Shown piece by piece: positions 1 to 9,099 of a DNA stretch of 64,000 bases. The first letter of the stretch is position 1. Each line of letters starts with the position of its first letter. The DNA lies in NCBI RefSeq assembly GCF_014647795.1, contig NZ_BMPW01000016.1, positions 62,001 to 126,000 on the forward strand, in the 5' to 3' direction. This stretch comes from Actinoplanes campanulatus. GTDB taxonomy: Bacteria; Actinomycetota; Actinomycetes; Mycobacteriales; Micromonosporaceae. The notes beneath the pieces are model-generated. The model saw nothing but the letters and a program-made list of their open reading frames with translations. It was not told where the DNA came from and searched no databases. Position numbers and translations under genes: made by a program.

Positions 1-305
1 TACGACCCGTCGCAGAGCTCCATGATCAGGTACGGGTGCTGGTCGACCGTGACCCCCACGTCGAAGAGGTCGACCACGTGCGGGTGCGACGACATGCGGC
101 CGGCCGCACGCGCCTCACGCAGGAAGCGGGCCTGGTCACGGGCACTGTCGAGGGTCCGGTTCTCCACCTTGATGGCGACGTCGCGGCCGACGGAGTCCTG
201 GGTGGCCCGGTACACAGTGGCATAGCCGCCACGGGCCATGACCGACAAGCCGGACATGCCGGGCACGTATGGCACCGGCAGGGCACCGGGCGGAGTCTCC
301 GTCAC
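1..305 (-). CDS. Ser/Thr protein kinase, N-terminal part (cut by window edge)
   Basis: The first 101 codons are visible; the gene continues beyond base 1. The frame reads a glycine-rich loop (MARGGYATVYRA, residues 23-34), then the VAIK box with the ATP-anchoring lysine at residue 46, an FLREARAAGRM stretch that fits helix C with its Glu, and HPHVVDLFDVG, as in bacterial Hanks-type kinases. The GTG start at 305 is chosen because a -10-like TATTTT lies exactly 7 nt upstream (313-318), suggesting leaderless transcription; ATG at 239 would fall inside the glycine loop. It lies upstream of, and in line with, the cyclase/ATPase regulator. The substrate cannot be inferred. Confidence 0.85.
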   Translation of the reverse strand, partial: MTETPPGALPVPYVPGMSGLSVMARGGYATVYRATQDSVGRDVAIKVENRTLDSARDQARFLREARAAGRMSSHPHVVDLFDVGVTVDQHPYLIMELCDGS

Positions 306-336
306 GGAATAGAAAATACGCCAGCCGCCACGGAGA

Positions 337-3300
337 TCATCCGGGCACGTCAGACGCGTAGGCGACAGTTTCCTCGACGAGGGTCGAAGAGAGCGTTTCG
401 CGTAGTTCTTCAGCGGCCGCCCGCTCGCTCGCCTGCTCGGTCGAGTATGCCAATCGGACCGCCTCATCGGCCGCCGCCCGTGCCTCCTCGCACCGGTCCG
501 CGGCGGCCAGCACCCGGGCCCGGACCATCGAGGCGATCACGCCGCTGCGGACGTCCTCGGCGGGCGCCGCGGCGGCCCGCTCGATCCAGGTCAGCGCGGT
601 GTCCACCCGGCCGTCGGCGAGCAGGGCGGAGGCGTACGACGCGAGCGCGTGCCGCCGGGAGAACAGCAGCGACGGCGCCGACGTGTCACTGGCGATCGGC
701 GCCAGCAGTCCGATCGCGGTCGCCGCGTCCCCGGCCCGGTTCCGTGCCTCGGCCAGCAGCACCCGCGGCCCGACCTGGGCCGGGGCGAGCGGGTTGTGCG
801 GCTCGACGGCGACCATCACCCGGCGCGCGTCGGCCTCGGCGGTCTCCAGGTCGCCACGTTGCAGTGCGACGAACCCGCGCAGTGTCCCGGCCATGCCGAG
901 CAGCAGCGGGTGCCCCGTCCTGTCGGCGTAGCCCAGAGCGTCGGTGAGCAGGTCGTTGGCGTGCTCCAGCTCACCGAGACCGCGGGCCACGGCGCCGCGG
1001 ACCACGAGCGCCAGCCCGCAGCCCCAGTCGTCGGAGACCTCGAGAAACTCCCGGTACGCCCGCCGCGCCTGCCCGTCGGCCGCACCGAGATCGCCGAGTT
1101 CGGCGGCCGCGTACGCCTCGACCACGCGCAGCGTGCCGACCGCCCAGCCCTCGCCGACCCGGCCGCCGAACGGCAGGAACAGCCGGGCCAGCCGCCGCGC
1201 CTCCTGCAACCGGCCGGCCAGCAGCCGGGCGAACGCCGTGGTGCCGCGCAGCCAGGCCCGCCCGACCGGGTCGCCGAGCTCGGCGAAGAGCCGCGCGGCC
1301 CGGCCCAGCACCGCGTCGGTGCCGGCGAAGTCGCCCCGGGTGGTGGTCACCCAGGCCAGGCTCTGCAACGCCCAGGCCTGCCCGTGCCGGTCGCCGGCCG
1401 CGAGCGTCACCTGGTACGCCGCCGCGAACCGGCTGCTCGCCTGGCTGAGCCGGCCGTTCAGGAAGTCCGCCATGCCGAGCCGGCGCATCGCGTTGGCCCG
1501 CTCCGGCAGCAGCTGCGCCTCGGTGGCCACGTCGAGCGCCTCCTGCCAGGCGGCGACGGCCCGGGCGGTGTCGCCGAGGGCCTCGTACGCCCGGCCGACC
1601 ACGATCATCGCCTCGGCCCGCCAGACCGGCTCCCCGGCTGCGCTCACCGCGATCTTCTCGCCCTGGGCGAGCGCCTCCTCGGCCCGGTTCAGCCGCAGCA
1701 GCGCACGGGCCTGCACCAGCTGGTCGGGCAGCGGCAGGTCGCCCTTGGCCAGGACGGCGGCGCGTTCGCCGTACTCCAGGGCGGCGGCCGGCTCGATGTC
1801 GGCCAGCGCGCGCCGGGCCATCCGGCCGAGCGCCCCGACGCCCAGTGGGGCCACCTCCCGGGCGGCCGCGTCGGGGCGCAGCCGGACCGCGTCGGCCAAC
1901 TCGACGGCGTGCTCGGCGTGGGTGGCGATGAACGCATCGCGCTCGCCGTCGGACAGGTTGAGCCGGACCGCGCCGTCGTGGCCGGGCCGGCGCACACTCT
2001 CCGGCGCCGCCCACGTCGCCAGGTACGCGTGCCGCTCGGCCAGGTCGCCCTTGCCGATCCCCGCGTACGCCGCCTCGCGCATGAGCGGGGTGGTGAACTT
2101 GTAGCCACCCCGCGACCGGTGCAGCATGCGGCGTTGCAGCAGCTCGTCGACGGCCCGCTCCAGCTCGACGCCATCGGTGGCCGCACGCCGCTCCTGGAGC
2201 GCCTCCAGGACCCCGCTCGGCACGGTGGTCCCGGCGACCGAGGCGTCGCGCAGCACCGACCGGGGCTCGACGGCGAGCGCGTCGATGCGGGCGGCCAGGA
2301 CGGCGGCCAGATCTCGGGAGAGCAGCCGGCTGCCGAGCGAGCCGGCGGCCAGCTCCCACCGGCCGGCCGCGTTGGCGCCGATCGCCGGGGTGAGCGCGCC
2401 CCGCTCCATCAGCAGGGTGACCATTTCGGCCAGGTAGAACGGATTGCCCTGGGCGGTGGCGAGCAACCGGTCGCTGTCCGCCGGGGAGAGCTTGCCACCG
2501 CCCAGATAGGACGTGAGCAGCCGGGACGCGTCGGCGCCGCGCAGTGGGGGCAGGGCGTGCACCTCGGCGTCGGCGAGCCGGGTCATGGCGCCGGCGGCAC
2601 GAACCAGCTCGGGCCGGCCGAGCAGCAACGCCACCACCGGGCCGTCCAGCCGGTTGAGGGTGAGGCCGATCGCGTCGAGCGTGGTGGCGGTGGCGTCGTG
2701 CAGATCGTCGACGATCACCACCAGCGGCTCCTCGGCGGCGAGCGCGTTGAGCAGGCCGCTGACCGCCACCGAGATCGCCTCGGCGTCGATCCCCCGGGTG
2801 GCCGGGCGGTCGGCGGGGGCGGTCGGGCCGACCGGGCGGTCCGGGGCCTCGCCGTAACCCAGCAGCACCGGCAGCCGGTCGATGTCGAGCGTCACACCGA
2901 GCCGGCCGGCGAGCTTGCGGAGGCGCTCCTCCACGACCGTGCGGGCGACCGTGGTGGCCACGTCCTTGGGCAGGCCGGCCGCCTTGCGCACCAGGTCGGC
3001 CAGCGGCGCGTAGCGGCGGCGCTCACCGTACGCCCGGCAGCGGACCCGCAGCACCCGCGCGCCGTGCCCGGGGTATCCGGAGGCCAGGCGCTTGACCTCA
3101 CCGGCGAACCGGGACTTGCCGATGCCCGCCTCGGCGGTCATCACCAGGATCCGCGGGGTACCGGTGTCGATCGCCTCGGACAGCCGGCCGGAGACCCGGC
3201 CCAGCTCGGCCTCGCGGCCCACGAACGGCGCCTCGTCGCCCAGCCCGGAGCGGGTGCCCGGGGCGTCGTGCAGGCCGAGCAGCTCGTACGTCGGGACCGG

Positions 3301-3912
3301 CTCCCGCTTGCCCTTGAGCCGCAACGGCCGCAACTGCCGCCAGGAGGCGACGTGCCGGGTGCCGCCGCTGGTCCGCTCACCGGCGTAGACCCCGCCGATG
3401 GTGGCGGCGTCGGCGAGCCGGGCCGCGGTGTTCACCGTGTCGCCGATCACCGTGTATTCGATGCCGGCCTGCATGCCGGCGACCACCTCGCCGGTGTTGA
3501 GCCCGATCCGCAGGCCGAGCGGGGCGCCGCCGCCACGCTCGTCGTCGAGCACCCGGCGGACCGCGCGCTGCATGCTGAGCGCGGCCCGGACGGCCCGCTC
3601 GGCGTCGTCCTCATGGGCCACCGGGGCGCCGAAGACCGCCATGATCCCGTCGCCGGTGAGCTTGTCGACGTGGCCGCCGAACGTCTTCACGGCGCCGGCC
3701 AGGGCGGCCAGCACGCGGTCGGTGACCGCGCCGACGCGTTCCGGATCGAGGTCCTCGGAGAACGAGGTGAAGTCGGAGAGGTCGCCGAAGAGCACGGTGA
3801 CGATGCGCCGCTCGGCCGCCGGCAGTTGCGCGGCCACCGGAAGCGCGGCGCCGCAGTGGTGACAGAAACGGGCGCCGGGGACGGGGACGGTCCCGCACAC
3901 CGGGCAGGTCAC
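337..3912 (-). CDS. Class III adenylate/guanylate cyclase with AAA ATPase and TPR-like C-terminus
   Basis: This 1191-aa protein begins with a zinc ribbon (C3, C6, C17, C20). A class III cyclase catalytic domain follows (about 35-205), with metal aspartates D44 and D88, K84 in the KLTGD motif, and IGD158 before VNTAARL. The Lys/Asp pair is the one associated with ATP, so cAMP synthesis is favoured. From about 228 an FVGRE motif opens an ATPase domain with Walker A AEAGIGKS at 260-267. The C-terminal 400 residues are alanine-rich helical repeats of TPR type. This layout occurs in large actinobacterial cyclase-ATPase regulators. GTG at 3912 overlaps the upstream metallo-beta-lactamase stop (GTGA), implying translational coupling; longer starts would run into that gene. 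The input signal is unknown. Confidence 0.88.
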   Translation of the reverse strand: MTCPVCGTVPVPGARFCHHCGAALPVAAQLPAAERRIVTVLFGDLSDFTSFSEDLDPERVGAVTDRVLAALAGAVKTFGGHVDKLTGDGIMAVFGAPVAHEDDAERAVRAALSMQRAVRRVLDDERGGGAPLGLRIGLNTGEVVAGMQAGIEYTVIGDTVNTAARLADAATIGGVYAGERTSGGTRHVASWRQLRPLRLKGKREPVPTYELLGLHDAPGTRSGLGDEAPFVGREAELGRVSGRLSEAIDTGTPRILVMTAEAGIGKSRFAGEVKRLASGYPGHGARVLRVRCRAYGERRRYAPLADLVRKAAGLPKDVATTVARTVVEERLRKLAGRLGVTLDIDRLPVLLGYGEAPDRPVGPTAPADRPATRGIDAEAISVAVSGLLNALAAEEPLVVIVDDLHDATATTLDAIGLTLNRLDGPVVALLLGRPELVRAAGAMTRLADAEVHALPPLRGADASRLLTSYLGGGKLSPADSDRLLATAQGNPFYLAEMVTLLMERGALTPAIGANAAGRWELAAGSLGSRLLSRDLAAVLAARIDALAVEPRSVLRDASVAGTTVPSGVLEALQERRAATDGVELERAVDELLQRRMLHRSRGGYKFTTPLMREAAYAGIGKGDLAERHAYLATWAAPESVRRPGHDGAVRLNLSDGERDAFIATHAEHAVELADAVRLRPDAAAREVAPLGVGALGRMARRALADIEPAAALEYGERAAVLAKGDLPLPDQLVQARALLRLNRAEEALAQGEKIAVSAAGEPVWRAEAMIVVGRAYEALGDTARAVAAWQEALDVATEAQLLPERANAMRRLGMADFLNGRLSQASSRFAAAYQVTLAAGDRHGQAWALQSLAWVTTTRGDFAGTDAVLGRAARLFAELGDPVGRAWLRGTTAFARLLAGRLQEARRLARLFLPFGGRVGEGWAVGTLRVVEAYAAAELGDLGAADGQARRAYREFLEVSDDWGCGLALVVRGAVARGLGELEHANDLLTDALGYADRTGHPLLLGMAGTLRGFVALQRGDLETAEADARRVMVAVEPHNPLAPAQVGPRVLLAEARNRAGDAATAIGLLAPIASDTSAPSLLFSRRHALASYASALLADGRVDTALTWIERAAAAPAEDVRSGVIASMVRARVLAAADRCEEARAAADEAVRLAYSTEQASERAAAEELRETLSSTLVEETVAYASDVPG

Positions 3913-4706
3913 GGTGTCATCCGTTTCCGGCGCAGATAGTCGAGCTGCGCGGCGGCCGACCACTCGGCCGCGAAGCGCACGCCCGGGTCGATGTCCGGAT
4001 AGACCAGGTCGACCACGGCCGCGGGCGTCTCCGCCCCCGCCGCCATCGCGGCCGCCACCTGCGCCAGGCGCTCCCGGCGGTGGTCCAGATAGAAGCGGGC
4101 ACGCTCGGCGGTGTCGGCGCGGGCCGGTCCGTGGCCGGGCAGCATCAGGACCTCGGGGTACGCGCTGAGCAGTTCCAGACTGTCCAGGTATGCCCCGAGG
4201 TCACCGTCGGGCTGGGCCACCACCGTGGTGCCGCGCCCGAGGATGGTGTCGCCGGTGAACATCGCGCGGTCGTCCCCACACTCGACGAGAAAGGACACCG
4301 AATCACTCGTGTGCCCTGGAGTGTCGACGACGCGTATTTCGAGACCGTTCCCGCCGAGGGACTCGAAGGGGTCCAACGGCTCAGCGTTACGGCAGTGCGC
4401 CGGGTCGGCGGCCAGCACCGCGGTGCCGCCGAGCAGTTCGGACAACCGGTCCGCGCCCTCGACGTGATCGTGATGACCGTGTGTGATCAGAATGAACTGG
4501 AATGGCCCGAACTCGGCGATCCGCCGCAGGTGCTCCTCGTCGAGCGGGCCGGGGTCGACCACGGCCGCGACATCGGCGCCGGGCGCCCGCAGGATCCACG
4601 TGTTGGTGCCGTCCAGCGTCATCGGCCCCGGGTTGGGCGCCCGCAGCAACGTCACCCAACCCGGTAGCCGGTCGACCTCGGCCGACTCGGGCGCAGCACC
4701 CCGCAT
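3909..4706 (-). CDS. Metallo-beta-lactamase fold hydrolase
   Basis: This 265-aa protein has the zinc-binding motif THGHHDH (residues 75-81), a downstream HTSDSVSF histidine, GDTILG and PGHGP. These are the usual MBL-fold ligands, placing it in the glyoxalase II/RNase-like branch. It matches in position the mycobacterial Rv3677c neighbourhood (MBL, RidA, DUF4177, ArsA pair). The ATG at 4706 is preceded at 7 nt by TACGAT (4714-4719), a -10-like element, and no Shine-Dalgarno sequence is seen, so a leaderless mRNA is likely. Its stop overlaps the start of the cyclase gene. The substrate is not known. Confidence 0.88.
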   Translation of the reverse strand: MRGAAPESAEVDRLPGWVTLLRAPNPGPMTLDGTNTWILRAPGADVAAVVDPGPLDEEHLRRIAEFGPFQFILITHGHHDHVEGADRLSELLGGTAVLAADPAHCRNAEPLDPFESLGGNGLEIRVVDTPGHTSDSVSFLVECGDDRAMFTGDTILGRGTTVVAQPDGDLGAYLDSLELLSAYPEVLMLPGHGPARADTAERARFYLDHRRERLAQVAAAMAAGAETPAAVVDLVYPDIDPGVRFAAEWSAAAQLDYLRRKRMTP

Positions 4707-4801
4707 GACCCGAATCGTACGTCGGCCCGGCGACGATGACCGAGACACGATGTCCGATCCGGTCACCTTCGGTGAGCAAATACGGCCGAATCACCGCAAG
4801 A

Positions 4802-5263
4802 TCAGGCCACTTCGGCGATGACCTCGACCTCGACGGGGGCGCCGAGCGGCAGTTCGGCCACGCCGACGGCGGCGCGGGCGTGCCGGCCCTGCTCACCCAG
4901 GACCGCGGCGAACAGGTCGGAGGCGCCGTTGATCACGGCTGGCTGGGCGGTGAAGCCGGGTGCCGACGCGACGAACCCGCCCACCTTGACGATCTTGACG
5001 ACCCGGTCCAGGCCGACCAGCGCGTCGATCGCGGCGAGCGCGTTGAGGGCGCAGAGCCGGGCCAGTGCGGCCGCCTCCTCGACGGTGACCTCGGCGCCGA
5101 CCTTGCCGACCTGGGGCAGCTTGCCGTCCACGAACGGCAGTTGCCCGGAGACGTAGACGTGGTTGCCGGACTGCACGGCGGGCACGTACGACGCCACCGG
5201 CGCGGCCACCGACGGCAGCGTCAGACCGAGTTCGGCGAGGCGGGCGTGCGCCGGCGTGGTCAC
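4802..5263 (-). CDS. RidA family (YjgF/UK114) protein
   Basis: This 153-aa protein has the RidA signatures YVSGQLP near residue 40, an alanine-rich helix, and a C-terminal PLGAPVEVEVIAEVA stretch. The family includes enamine/imine deaminases that detoxify 2-aminoacrylate. Whether this member keeps deaminase activity cannot be judged: the substrate arginine of canonical RidA was not located with confidence. The GTG start at 5263 overlaps the stop of the upstream DUF4177-like gene (GTGA), so the pair is probably translated together. Longer in-frame starts would overlap that gene completely. Confidence 0.85.
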   Translation of the reverse strand: MTTPAHARLAELGLTLPSVAAPVASYVPAVQSGNHVYVSGQLPFVDGKLPQVGKVGAEVTVEEAAALARLCALNALAAIDALVGLDRVVKIVKVGGFVASAPGFTAQPAVINGASDLFAAVLGEQGRHARAAVGVAELPLGAPVEVEVIAEVA

Positions 5264-5415
5264 GACTTGGGCCGCTTCAGGTAGGCGACCAACTGCTCGG
5301 GGTTCGGCCCCGGAACGACCTGGACGAGCTCCCAGCCGTCCTCGCCCCAGTTGTCGAGGATCTGCTTGGTCGCGTGGACCAGCAGGGGCACGGTCACGTA
5401 CTCCCACTTCTGCAT
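5260..5415 (-). CDS. Small DUF4177-like protein
   Basis: A 51-aa protein begins MQKWEYVTVPLL and ends YLKRPKS. The pattern of a short beta strand (WEYVTV) followed by GWELVQVV is typical of DUF4177-like small proteins. The ATG is well supported by AAGGGAGAG about 8-10 nt upstream. Position and size match the small gene between RidA and the ArsA pair in mycobacteria (Rv3678A). It shares a GTGA overlap with the RidA gene. No function is known. Confidence 0.8.
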   Translation of the reverse strand: MQKWEYVTVPLLVHATKQILDNWGEDGWELVQVVPGPNPEQLVAYLKRPKS

Positions 5416-5548
5416 GGCTTGCGCTCTCCCTTACGTCGGATACGCGCACAGCTTAGGACGCGGACGACCAGCGGGTTGGCTAGGCTGAGCGGGACTGTGT
5501 CACGGATTGAACACATGCCATCACGAAGAGCGATGAGCGGAGGGTGAC

Positions 5549-6328
5549 ATGACGCAGGACCCCTGGAACGGGCCGGGCGGACACCCGGAGCCACCTCCCA
5601 CCCCCGAGCCGGAACCACCGATGCCGATCCCGCCGGAGGAGCCGATCCCGGTGCCGGAGCCGCCGCACACGGCCGACCACGACACCGCCGAGCATCCGGC
5701 GGTGCCGGGATGGCAGCAGCCGCCCCCGGCCGGTCCGTGGCACGCCCAGCATGAGAAGCCCGGCGAGTGGCAGCACCAGCCGCCGCCCTATCTGGCGTAC
5801 GAGCACTCGCCCCCCGCCGAGATCCAGCCCCCGCCCGAGCCGATCTGGCTGGACCCGCCGACCGCCCATCTGCCCCCGGTGACCGACCGGCGGCGCCCCA
5901 CGGTGTTCCTCTCGATCGCCTTCGTGGCCACCCTGGCGCTCTGCGGCGGCGGCGCGGTCTCCGCGTACTACCTGCTCCGGGACGCCGGTAAGCCGGGCGC
6001 GCCGGATCCCGCCACCGCGGTCGACCAGTTCCTCACCGCGGTCTTCACCCAGCAGGACGCGAACGCGGCGGAGGACCTGGTCTGCCGGAAGTCACAGGAC
6101 GAGGCGAAACTCGCCACCCGGATCAAGCAGATCAGCTCGTACGCGGCCGGCTACCCGGGCCCGGCGTTCCGCTGGAACGAGCCGGACGTCGCGGACCGGG
6201 ACGACAAACGGGCGCTGGTGGACGTACAGGTCGTGATGTCGACCGAGGACGAGCGGTCCGCCGCCCAGGACCTCCGGTTCACTGTGATCCGCAAGGCCGG
6301 CTGGCTGGTGTGCGAGGTGTCCGGCTGA
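5549..6328 (+). CDS. Proline-rich single-pass membrane protein
   Basis: This 259-aa protein has an N-terminal cytoplasmic half (residues 1-112) that is almost entirely Pro/Glu/His rich. One transmembrane helix follows (about 119-141: [20 protein letters not shown]), then an external domain of about 115 residues with two cysteines (VCRK and the C-terminal VCEVSG) that could form a disulfide. The external part resembles the small NTF2/DUF4878-like domains found on many actinobacterial membrane proteins. The ATG has a clear ribosome binding site (GGAGGG, 5 nt upstream). It lies divergent to the RidA/DUF4177 pair and upstream of the ArsA genes. No specific role is recognised. Confidence 0.78.
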   Translation: MTQDPWNGPGGHPEPPPTPEPEPPMPIPPEEPIPVPEPPHTADHDTAEHPAVPGWQQPPPAGPWHAQHEKPGEWQHQPPPYLAYEHSPPAEIQPPPEPIWLDPPTAHLPPVTDRRRPTVFLSIAFVATLALCGGGAVSAYYLLRDAGKPGAPDPATAVDQFLTAVFTQQDANAAEDLVCRKSQDEAKLATRIKQISSYAAGYPGPAFRWNEPDVADRDDKRALVDVQVVMSTEDERSAAQDLRFTVIRKAGWLVCEVSG

Positions 6329-6351
6329 CAGGTGGCCGTACCGTTGGGTGC

Positions 6352-7302
6352 ATGGGTGAACACCGCAACTGGCCGGAGCGGCTGCACGTGGTGACCGGCA
6401 AGGGCGGCACCGGCAAGAGCACGGTGGCCGCCGCGCTGGCGCTGGGTCTGGCCGCCGGCGGCCGCCGCACCCTGCTCGTCGAGGTGGAGGGCAGGCAGGG
6501 CATCGCCCAGTTGTTCGGGCTGGACCCGCTGCCGTACTCGGAACGCCGGGTCGCGACCACCTCCGGCGGCGGCGAGGTGCGGGCGCTGGCGGTGGACGCC
6601 GAGGAGGCCCTCCTCGAGTACCTGGACATGTTCTACAAGCTCGGCGCGGCCGGGCGGGCCCTGCGCAAGGTCGGCGCCATCGATTTCGCCACCACCATCG
6701 CCCCCGGGCTGCGGGACGTGCTGCTCACCGGGAAGGTGAAGGAGGCCACCACCCGGTCGCAGGACGGCCGCCGGTTCTACGACGCGGTGGTCCTGGACGC
6801 GCCGCCCACCGGACGGGTGGGCCGGTTCCTCAACGTCACCGAGGAGACCGCCCGGCTGGTCAAGGTCGGTCCGATCAAGACCCAGAGCGAGAGTGTGGCG
6901 TCGCTGCTGCGCTCGCCGATGACCGCCGTGCACGTGGTCACGCTGCTCGAGGAGATGCCGGTCCAGGAGACGCTGGACGCGATCACCGAGCTGTCCGCCC
7001 TGCACATCCCGGTCGGCCGGGTGGTGGTGAACGGGGCGAGGCAGGCGCTGCTGACCGAGGGGAAGGTCACCAAGGCCGAGATCAAGCGGGGGCTGAGCGC
7101 GGCCGGGCTGCCCGCGCCGCCGGCGATGGTGAGTCAGCTCACCGCCGAGGCACAGGCCCACCTGACCCGGCGGGAGCTGGAGGAGTCTCTGCGGATGGAG
7201 TTGACCGAGCTGAACCGGCCGATGGTCGAACTGCCGCTGCTGCCGGACGGGGTCGACCGCCCGGCTCTCGACGAGCTGGCCGCACTCCTCATGCGAGCTT
7301 GA
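6352..7302 (+). CDS. ArsA/Get3-like ATPase, first of a pair
   Basis: This 316-aa protein has a deviant Walker A, GKGGTGKST at residues 16-24, with the signature lysine of the SIMIBI/ArsA class, and VVLDAPPTGRVGRFL as switch II. It belongs to the family of arsenite-pump ATPases and Get3 tail-anchor chaperones. In mycobacteria the orthologous pair (Rv3679/Rv3680) has been described as Get3-like proteins acting together, so this protein probably pairs with its neighbour. ATG at 6352 follows TACCGT by 7 nt (6339-6344) with no Shine-Dalgarno sequence, predicting leaderless transcription. No arsenic genes are nearby, which argues against an arsenite pump. Confidence 0.87.
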   Translation: MGEHRNWPERLHVVTGKGGTGKSTVAAALALGLAAGGRRTLLVEVEGRQGIAQLFGLDPLPYSERRVATTSGGGEVRALAVDAEEALLEYLDMFYKLGAAGRALRKVGAIDFATTIAPGLRDVLLTGKVKEATTRSQDGRRFYDAVVLDAPPTGRVGRFLNVTEETARLVKVGPIKTQSESVASLLRSPMTAVHVVTLLEEMPVQETLDAITELSALHIPVGRVVVNGARQALLTEGKVTKAEIKRGLSAAGLPAPPAMVSQLTAEAQAHLTRRELEESLRMELTELNRPMVELPLLPDGVDRPALDELAALLMRA

Positions 7303-7339
7303 CCGAGGAGAACGTCCGATCAAGACGCACTACCCTGAA

Positions 7340-8488
7340 ATGGTGGCTGATTTGAGCGCTCCACGGCTCGACGTCGACGGTCTCCTGGCCGATCCGGCCA
7401 TCCGCATCGTGGTCTGCTGCGGGGCCGGCGGTGTGGGGAAGACCACGACGGCCGCCGCGCTCGGGTTGCGCGCGGCGGAGATGCACGGGCGCCGCACGGT
7501 GGTTCTCACCATCGACCCGGCCCGCCGGCTCGCCCAGTCGATGGGCCTGACCGAGCTGGACAACACCCCCCGCCAGGTCAAGGGCATCGACGTGGAGCGC
7601 AGCGGCGGTGAGCTGCACGCCATGATGCTGGACATGAAGCGCACCTTCGACGAGGTGGTCGAGCAGCACACCTCGCCGAAACGCGCCGCCGAGATCTTCG
7701 CGAACCCGTTCTACCAGGCCATGAGCTCGACCTTCGCCGGCACGCAGGAGTACATGGCGATGGAGAAGCTGGGCCAGCTGCGGGCCGGTGAGGAGTGGGA
7801 CCTGATCGTGGTGGACACGCCGCCGTCCCGGTCCGCCCTGGACTTCCTGGACGCGCCGGCCCGGCTGTCCCGCTTCCTCGACGGCCGGATGCTGCGGCTG
7901 CTGCTGGCCCCGGCGCGATCCGGCGGCCGGAGCATGTTCAGCCTGGTCACCGCCTCGTTCGGGCTGTTCTCCCGGGCCGTGCAGAAGATCCTCGGCGCCC
8001 AGCTGCTCACCGACCTGTCCGGTTTCGTGGCGGCCCTGGACTCGATGTTCGGCGGGTTCCGGCAGCGGGCCGACCAGACGTACCAGATCCTCCAGGACCC
8101 GCAGACCGCGTTCCTGCTGGTCGCGGCCCCGGAGCGGGACGCGATCCGGGAGGCCGCCTACTTCGCCGAGCGGCTGGTCGCCGAGCGGATGCCGCTCGGC
8201 GGCCTGGTGCTCAACCGGATGCACACCACCGAGCCGGGCGGGCTGACCGCCGAGGCGAGCGAGGCCGCGGCCGAGCGGCTGGCGGAGAGCGGCGACAACC
8301 CGGTCACCGCGGACGTGCTGCGGATCCACGCGGCGCTGCTGCGGCAGGCGGAGCGGGAGGCCGCGGTGGCGGCCGGGTTCACCGAGTCCTTCCCGTCGGT
8401 GCCGGCGGCCTCGGTCGCGGCGCAACCCGCCGACGTCCACGACGTCGACGGGCTGCGAACGATCGGAGCTCTACTCGCACTCTCCTGA
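7340..8488 (+). CDS. ArsA/Get3-like ATPase, second of a pair
   Basis: This 382-aa paralog of the preceding gene has P-loop CGAGGVGKTT (27-36), then LTIDPARRLAQSMG as the switch I region and VVDTPPSRSALDF as switch II. TIDPA is the usual Get3/ArsA form, so this copy looks more canonical than its partner. The two proteins probably form a heteromer. The exact start is uncertain: ATG at 7340 is only 3 nt from a TACCCT (7331-7336), while GTG at 7343 lies 6 nt from it, matching the leaderless spacing seen at neighbouring genes. The stop abuts the convergent whiB-type gene directly (0 nt apart). Confidence 0.88.
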   Translation: MVADLSAPRLDVDGLLADPAIRIVVCCGAGGVGKTTTAAALGLRAAEMHGRRTVVLTIDPARRLAQSMGLTELDNTPRQVKGIDVERSGGELHAMMLDMKRTFDEVVEQHTSPKRAAEIFANPFYQAMSSTFAGTQEYMAMEKLGQLRAGEEWDLIVVDTPPSRSALDFLDAPARLSRFLDGRMLRLLLAPARSGGRSMFSLVTASFGLFSRAVQKILGAQLLTDLSGFVAALDSMFGGFRQRADQTYQILQDPQTAFLLVAAPERDAIREAAYFAERLVAERMPLGGLVLNRMHTTEPGGLTAEASEAAAERLAESGDNPVTADVLRIHAALLRQAEREAAVAAGFTESFPSVPAASVAAQPADVHDVDGLRTIGALLALS

Positions 8489-8791
8489 TCAGCGGGTGGA
8501 GACGAGCACCTTGTCGGCGCCCTTCTCCCGCAGTGCGGCCTCGAACATCTTCCGCCAGCTCGCCACATGCGGGTGCCGGCGAAGCAGAGCCCGCCGCTCC
8601 CGTTCCGTCATGCCTCCCCAGACGCCGAACTCGATGCGGTTGTCCAGGGCGTCGGCGAGGCACTCGTAGCGGACCGGGCAGCTGCGGCAAATCCTTTTCG
8701 CCACGTTCTGCTCGGCGCCCTGCACGAACAACGCGTCAGGGTCGCCACTCTGACACGCCGCCATGCTGGGCCAGTCGCTGATCATCCCCAC
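8489..8791 (-). CDS. wblA: WhiB-family iron-sulfur regulator (WblA/WhiB4 type)
   Basis: This 100-aa protein has the four cluster ligands C13, C35, C38 and C44, spaced C-x(21)-C-x2-C-x5-C as in [4Fe-4S] WhiB proteins. The GVWGG turn is at 56-60, followed by a basic tail for DNA contact. Its place between the ArsA pair and the class A PBP is that of whiB4 in mycobacteria and wblA in Streptomyces, which control redox and developmental responses. GTG at 8791 has GGGGGGA 8 nt upstream; ATG at 8785 is the alternative. The gene is divergent from the PBP gene and convergent with the ATPase gene. Confidence 0.93.
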   Translation of the reverse strand: MGMISDWPSMAACQSGDPDALFVQGAEQNVAKRICRSCPVRYECLADALDNRIEFGVWGGMTERERRALLRRHPHVASWRKMFEAALREKGADKVLVSTR

Positions 8792-9099
8792 GGTAAACGT
8801 CCCCCCTTGCTGTCACCCCCTGACGCCGGCGGCTCCCTGTTCCCCCATGCCGGTCCGGCGTCCGTGTCTCGCCGCACCATCATGCTCTGTAGTTGGGTGA
8901 TTACGCAACGTTGTCCCTCAAATACGTATAGGCCGGTAGTTCCGGGCATCTCGGCTGAGTTACCAGAGCCGAACGGGGGTATCTTTGGTGCAGATGTGGG
9001 AAATCGCTCCGCCGACAGGGGTGACGGGCCACACTCGTATCGGGCGAGGGTGGCTCTCTCGGGGGGCACGCGCGTGCGTTGTTCGCGTACCCTGCTCGC
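8792..9099. promoter_or_regulatory. Intergenic region between divergent wblA and ponA2
   Basis: This 308-bp stretch without a gene must carry promoters for both directions. On the plus strand TACCCT (9088-9093) lies 6 nt before the ponA2 GTG and fits a -10 element for a leaderless mRNA. The 8900-8990 part is less GC-rich than its surroundings, as expected for a promoter region. I could not assign a convincing -35/-10 pair for wblA. Confidence 0.5.

Noticed and set aside
649-3939. A 1096-codon open frame on the plus strand across the cyclase gene
   Set aside because: It is the antisense frame of the cyclase/ATPase gene, open only because of high third-position GC; its translation is Arg/Gly/Pro-rich with no domains.
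6352-8488. Arsenite efflux pump genes
   Set aside because: No arsB, arsR or arsC is nearby and the neighbourhood is that of the Get3-like ATPase pair next to whiB4.
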